DNA from: Paenibacillus zeirhizosphaerae
GTDB lineage: Bacteria; Bacillota; Bacilli; Paenibacillales; Paenibacillaceae
Assembly (NCBI RefSeq): GCF_030705605.1
Contig: NZ_JAPCKK010000014.1
Location: 372,001 to 436,000, forward strand
Length of the DNA stretch: 64,000 nucleotides
Reading direction: 5' to 3'
Part shown: positions 61,228 to 64,000 of the stretch, piece after piece
Layout of the letters: every line of letters begins with the position of its first letter
Position numbering within the stretch: position 1 is the stretch's first letter
The notes under the pieces: model-generated
What the model saw: only the letters and a program-made list of their open reading frames with translations
What the model was told of the DNA's origin: nothing
Databases searched by the model: none
Made by a program: the position numbers and the translations under genes

Positions 61228-62711
61228 TTGTATATGCCCCTTATCGCTTCTTTGGCAACGATGCGGTCATCAAATTCAAGCACCGTTTTTCCGATCAATT
61301 GGTAGGTCTCATGACCTTTGCCCGCAATCAATACTACATCGTCCGGGCTTGCCATTTCAATAGCTTTGCCGATCGCGGCGCGCCGATCTGTGATCAGCTC
61401 ATATTTCTCATGTCCCACCGCATCCTCAATCAGCCCTTTTTCGATATCGCGCAGGATCTGTTCAGGATCCTCTGTGCGGGGATTGTCTGAAGTTACCAGA
61501 ATCCGGTCACTGTACTTGGCGGCGATTTTGCCCATCAGCGGGCGTTTGGTTTTATCCCTGTCCCCTCCGCAGCCGAATACGCAAATTACTCTGCCTGCCG
61601 CAAACTCTTTCACGGTGCGAAGCACGTTCTCCAGCCCGTCAGGTGTATGCGCATAATCCACAATGACCGCAAAAGGCTGTCCGGCATCTACAGGCTCAAC
61701 TCGCCCGTCCACTCCTGTCACGGATTCAAGGCAACGCTTGACCTCTTCCAGCGGCAGACCCTCCAGCAATGTGGCCGTAATCGCCGCCAGGGCATTGTAA
61801 ACGTTAAATTTCCCTACCATGCGCAGCCTGATGTCCGCCGATCCCCGGAATGTATCCACATGGAAGGAGGTCCCCCCCGCGCTTATGGAAATTTCCGTTG
61901 CGCGCACATCCGCATCTTCTCCTAGGCCGTATGTAACCACTTCCGCCGCGGTCAATGCTTTAAAATAGTCGGATGCCGGATCGTCCGCATTCAAAACCGC
62001 ATACTTATGATCTTCTCCGCCTGCCCCGAAGCTATTGCCCAGCCGGGAAAAAAGCAAGCCCTTGGCCGCCCGGTATTCTTCCATCGTATCATGATAATCA
62101 AGATGATCTTGTGTCAGGTTGGTGAACACAGCGGTACGAAAATCAGTTCCCTTCACTCTGCCCTGCTGTAAGGCATGTGACGAAACCTCCATCACGCAGC
62201 ATAACACGCCGCGTCCGGTCATATCGCCGAGAGCTCTTTGCAGCTCAACCGCTTCCGGAGTCGTGCCGGATGTCGGAAAGGTTGTTCCGTCATAGCGCAT
62301 CTGAATGGTTCCGATCAGTCCTGTTTTGGTTCCTGACTCATTCAGTATATGCTCGATCAGATGAGTGGTCGTCGTCTTTCCGTTCGTGCCCGTTACACCT
62401 ATCATATGAAGCTGACGGCTGGGTGTTCCAAAAAAAGCATCTGACAGCACCGCCATCGCAAAACGGGCATCCTTGACAATAAGCTGTGGAACCGGCAAAT
62501 CCAGCTCCCTTTCCACAACAAGCGCCGAAGCACCCGCGGCAACTGCCCGCTCCGCATAATCATGTCCGTCTACAGTAAAACCGGGCAGGCACAGAAACAA
62601 ATCTCCGGCCTGCACCTTCCGGGAATCGGCCTGAATGCCCCCGCATTCGACCCCGCCATCCCCGATTATTCGTGAAGTAGTAAGCAGTGCTGCAAGTTGT
62701 TGAAGCTGCAT
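61224..62711 (-). CDS. murE: UDP-MurNAc-tripeptide ligase MurE (meso-DAP type)
   Basis: 495 residues, ATG with AAAGGAG upstream. N-domain IQADSRKVQAGDLFLCLPGFTVDGHDYAERAVAAGA, ATP loop IGVTGTNGKTTTTHLIEHIL near residue 105, VMEVSSHALQQGRVKGTDFRTAVFTNLTQDHLDYHDTMEEYRAAKGLLF near 180, VIVDYAHTPDGLENVL near 345 and the substrate motif VTSDNPRTEDP near 405: DNPR indicates addition of meso-diaminopimelate rather than lysine. Consistent with A1-gamma peptidoglycan in Paenibacillus. Confidence 0.98.
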   Translation of the reverse strand: MQLQQLAALLTTSRIIGDGGVECGGIQADSRKVQAGDLFLCLPGFTVDGHDYAERAVAAGASALVVERELDLPVPQLIVKDARFAMAVLSDAFFGTPSRQLHMIGVTGTNGKTTTTHLIEHILNESGTKTGLIGTIQMRYDGTTFPTSGTTPEAVELQRALGDMTGRGVLCCVMEVSSHALQQGRVKGTDFRTAVFTNLTQDHLDYHDTMEEYRAAKGLLFSRLGNSFGAGGEDHKYAVLNADDPASDYFKALTAAEVVTYGLGEDADVRATEISISAGGTSFHVDTFRGSADIRLRMVGKFNVYNALAAITATLLEGLPLEEVKRCLESVTGVDGRVEPVDAGQPFAVIVDYAHTPDGLENVLRTVKEFAAGRVICVFGCGGDRDKTKRPLMGKIAAKYSDRILVTSDNPRTEDPEQILRDIEKGLIEDAVGHEKYELITDRRAAIGKAIEMASPDDVVLIAGKGHETYQLIGKTVLEFDDRIVAKEAIRGIYK

Positions 62712-62781
62712 AAAAAAATCTCCTTTTCAAACATGTCTGCTGTTAACATTATGAACCTTCAGCCCGGTTCCGAAACCGTAT

Positions 62782-64000
62782 TCAGGAGCCCGATTCCGGT
62801 GCTTCTTCCTTGGGAACATTACCCATATAGATTCTGATGGCCGACCCGCGTTCCAGCCGTGCTCCAGGTTTGGGGGCCTGACTGATCACAGTGCTGCCCG
62901 AGCCCGATTTGATCAGCGTGAAATTCATATTCAACTCTTCATATAAATCCTGCACGGAAGCGCCGACCAAATTGGGGACGGTCTCTATCGGCGTTTCTCC
63001 GTATTTGTATTCCTTCGGCACCTGATTCTCGCGTGGCGGCACCTTCATGGCGATCAGGGCATCCCGCAAAATATTCTGCACTATAGGCGCGGCTACCACG
63101 CCGCCGAATTGGATGCCCTTCGGATTGTCGACAGCCGTATAGACGACGATCTGCGGATCATCTGCAGGCGCGAACCCTATAAATGAAACAATGTGCTCCG
63201 TTGAAGAATAACGGCCGTTGACGACCTTTTGCGCCGTTCCTGTCTTGCCCCCGACACGGTACCCTTCAATAAAAGCGGGACGCCCAGTTCCTTTGGCAAC
63301 GACGCTTTCCAACGCCTCGCGGACCTGCCGTGACGTTTCGTCCGAAATGACCCTGCGCACAAGCTGCGGCTCTTCCGTCTCGAGCACCTTCCCCGTTTCC
63401 GGCTGAACCCAGGCCTTGGCCACATAAGGCTTGTATAAATATCCACCATTGATCGCCGCGGAGACCGCCGCAACCTGCTGAATGGGAGTCACGGATACCC
63501 CTTGCCCGAAGGCGGTGGTCGCCAACTCGACCGGACCTACCTGAGAGGGCTTGAAGAGAATGCCGTTTTCCTCTCCGCTTAAATCAATTCCCGTCTTGCT
63601 TCCGAATCCGAAATTGCGGATATAATCAAACAGCTTTTCTTTGCCAAGGCGCTGACCAAGCGCCACGAATCCGGGGTTGCAGGAGTTTTCCACGACTTCA
63701 AGGAATGTCTGGCTTCCGTGCCCGCCTTTCTTCCAGCAGCGCAGCCTCGCTCCTCCCACCTCAACATGTCCGGGATCGAAAAAGCGCTCGTTCTTCAGAT
63801 CCACCTTCTTTTCTTCCAGAGCGGCCGCCAGTGTAATGATTTTAAACGTGGAGCCCGGCTCATAGGTCATCCAGATTGGCAGATTGCGGTTATATATTTC
63901 GGACGCATACTGCTGATACAACGCCGGTTCGTAGGCAGGCCTGCTCGCCATAGCCAGAATTTCGCCGGTTTTTGGGTTCATGGCAATAGCGAGGGCAGAA
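62782..64000 (-). CDS. spoVD: SpoVD-type penicillin-binding protein (3' part)
   Basis: The last ~406 codons are visible; the gene continues beyond the right end of the window. The transpeptidase domain shows YEPGSTFKIITLAAALEEKK (catalytic SxxK Ser in STFK), VENSCNPGFVALGQRLGKE (SxN-like) and GYRVGGKTGTAQKVVNGRYS (KTG). A single C-terminal PASTA domain (ETVPNLVGASVQDLYEELNMNFTLIKSGSGSTVISQAPKPGARLERGSAIRIYMGN) fits SpoVD, the sporulation-specific PBP of cortex synthesis, rather than two-PASTA FtsI-type proteins of this cluster. It lies upstream of murE in the classic order. Confidence 0.9.
   Translation of the reverse strand, partial: SALAIAMNPKTGEILAMASRPAYEPALYQQYASEIYNRNLPIWMTYEPGSTFKIITLAAALEEKKVDLKNERFFDPGHVEVGGARLRCWKKGGHGSQTFLEVVENSCNPGFVALGQRLGKEKLFDYIRNFGFGSKTGIDLSGEENGILFKPSQVGPVELATTAFGQGVSVTPIQQVAAVSAAINGGYLYKPYVAKAWVQPETGKVLETEEPQLVRRVISDETSRQVREALESVVAKGTGRPAFIEGYRVGGKTGTAQKVVNGRYSSTEHIVSFIGFAPADDPQIVVYTAVDNPKGIQFGGVVAAPIVQNILRDALIAMKVPPRENQVPKEYKYGETPIETVPNLVGASVQDLYEELNMNFTLIKSGSGSTVISQAPKPGARLERGSAIRIYMGNVPKEEAPESGS

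Overview
The window looks like a piece of chromosome from a spore-forming Bacillota close to Paenibacillus (inference). It carries a complete sporulation/division block (spoVD, spoVE-type ftsW, sigE, sigG, spoIIGA), cortex and spore-wall enzymes (sleB, a LysM-GH18 protein), a yteA-type gene, AGGAGG-type ribosome binding sites, frequent TTG/GTG starts, and a murE with the DNPR motif of meso-diaminopimelate ligases. Nearly every gene lies on the minus strand, so the long blocks read from high to low coordinate.

Region 1 (1-2.3 kb) is accessory. It holds a phage-like HTH fragment fused to a tRNA 3'-end (likely attachment-site scar), a transposase C-terminal remnant, a pentapeptide-repeat protein, a holin-like protein and a small orphan. 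Region 2 (2.3-5.3 kb) has sleB, a TerC-family membrane protein and a [2Fe-2S] protein under a cobalamin riboswitch. Region 3 (5.3-14.1 kb) reads rhaEW-rhaI-rhaB-rhaR-lutA-lutB-lutC, which carries L-rhamnose to dihydroxyacetone phosphate plus L-lactate and on to pyruvate. Region 4 (14.2-17.3 kb) is a Fur-boxed siderophore ABC importer (two permeases, one lipoprotein).

Region 5 (17.3-26.6 kb) is mixed: a solitary TnpB element, several small orphan proteins, a seven-repeat Big_2 secreted protein, ung, two identical tRNA-Leu(UAA) genes flanking a LysM-GH18 gene, ynfA and a tRNA with CAU anticodon. Three short genes under 60 codons (19102-19194, 25390-25542, 26321-26485) were found by reading the sequence. 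Two of them encode related single-span membrane peptides.

Region 6 (26.6-35.7 kb) is the pyrimidine operon pyrR-pyrB-pyrC-carA-carB-pyrF-pyrE with promoter, PyrR-binding motif and attenuator. pyrK/pyrD and pyrP are absent from it. Region 7 (35.8-46.4 kb) has rluD-family and lspA genes, yteA, a DUF5665-like gene, a T-box-controlled type-2 ileS, divIVA, and ylmH-ylmG-sepF-ylmE-pgeF-ylmC. Region 8 (46.5-64 kb) has sigG, sigE, spoIIGA, ftsZ, ftsA, divIB, murA, murB, murG, ftsW/spoVE, murD, mraY, murF, murE and the 3' part of spoVD, which runs off the right edge.

Most of the window is conserved core genome. The least explained items are the paired micro-membrane peptides, the riboswitch-driven [2Fe-2S] orphan, the rha-lut fusion of pathways, and the scar at the left edge. 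I did not see a CRISPR array, a toxin-antitoxin pair, a defence island or a biosynthetic cluster.
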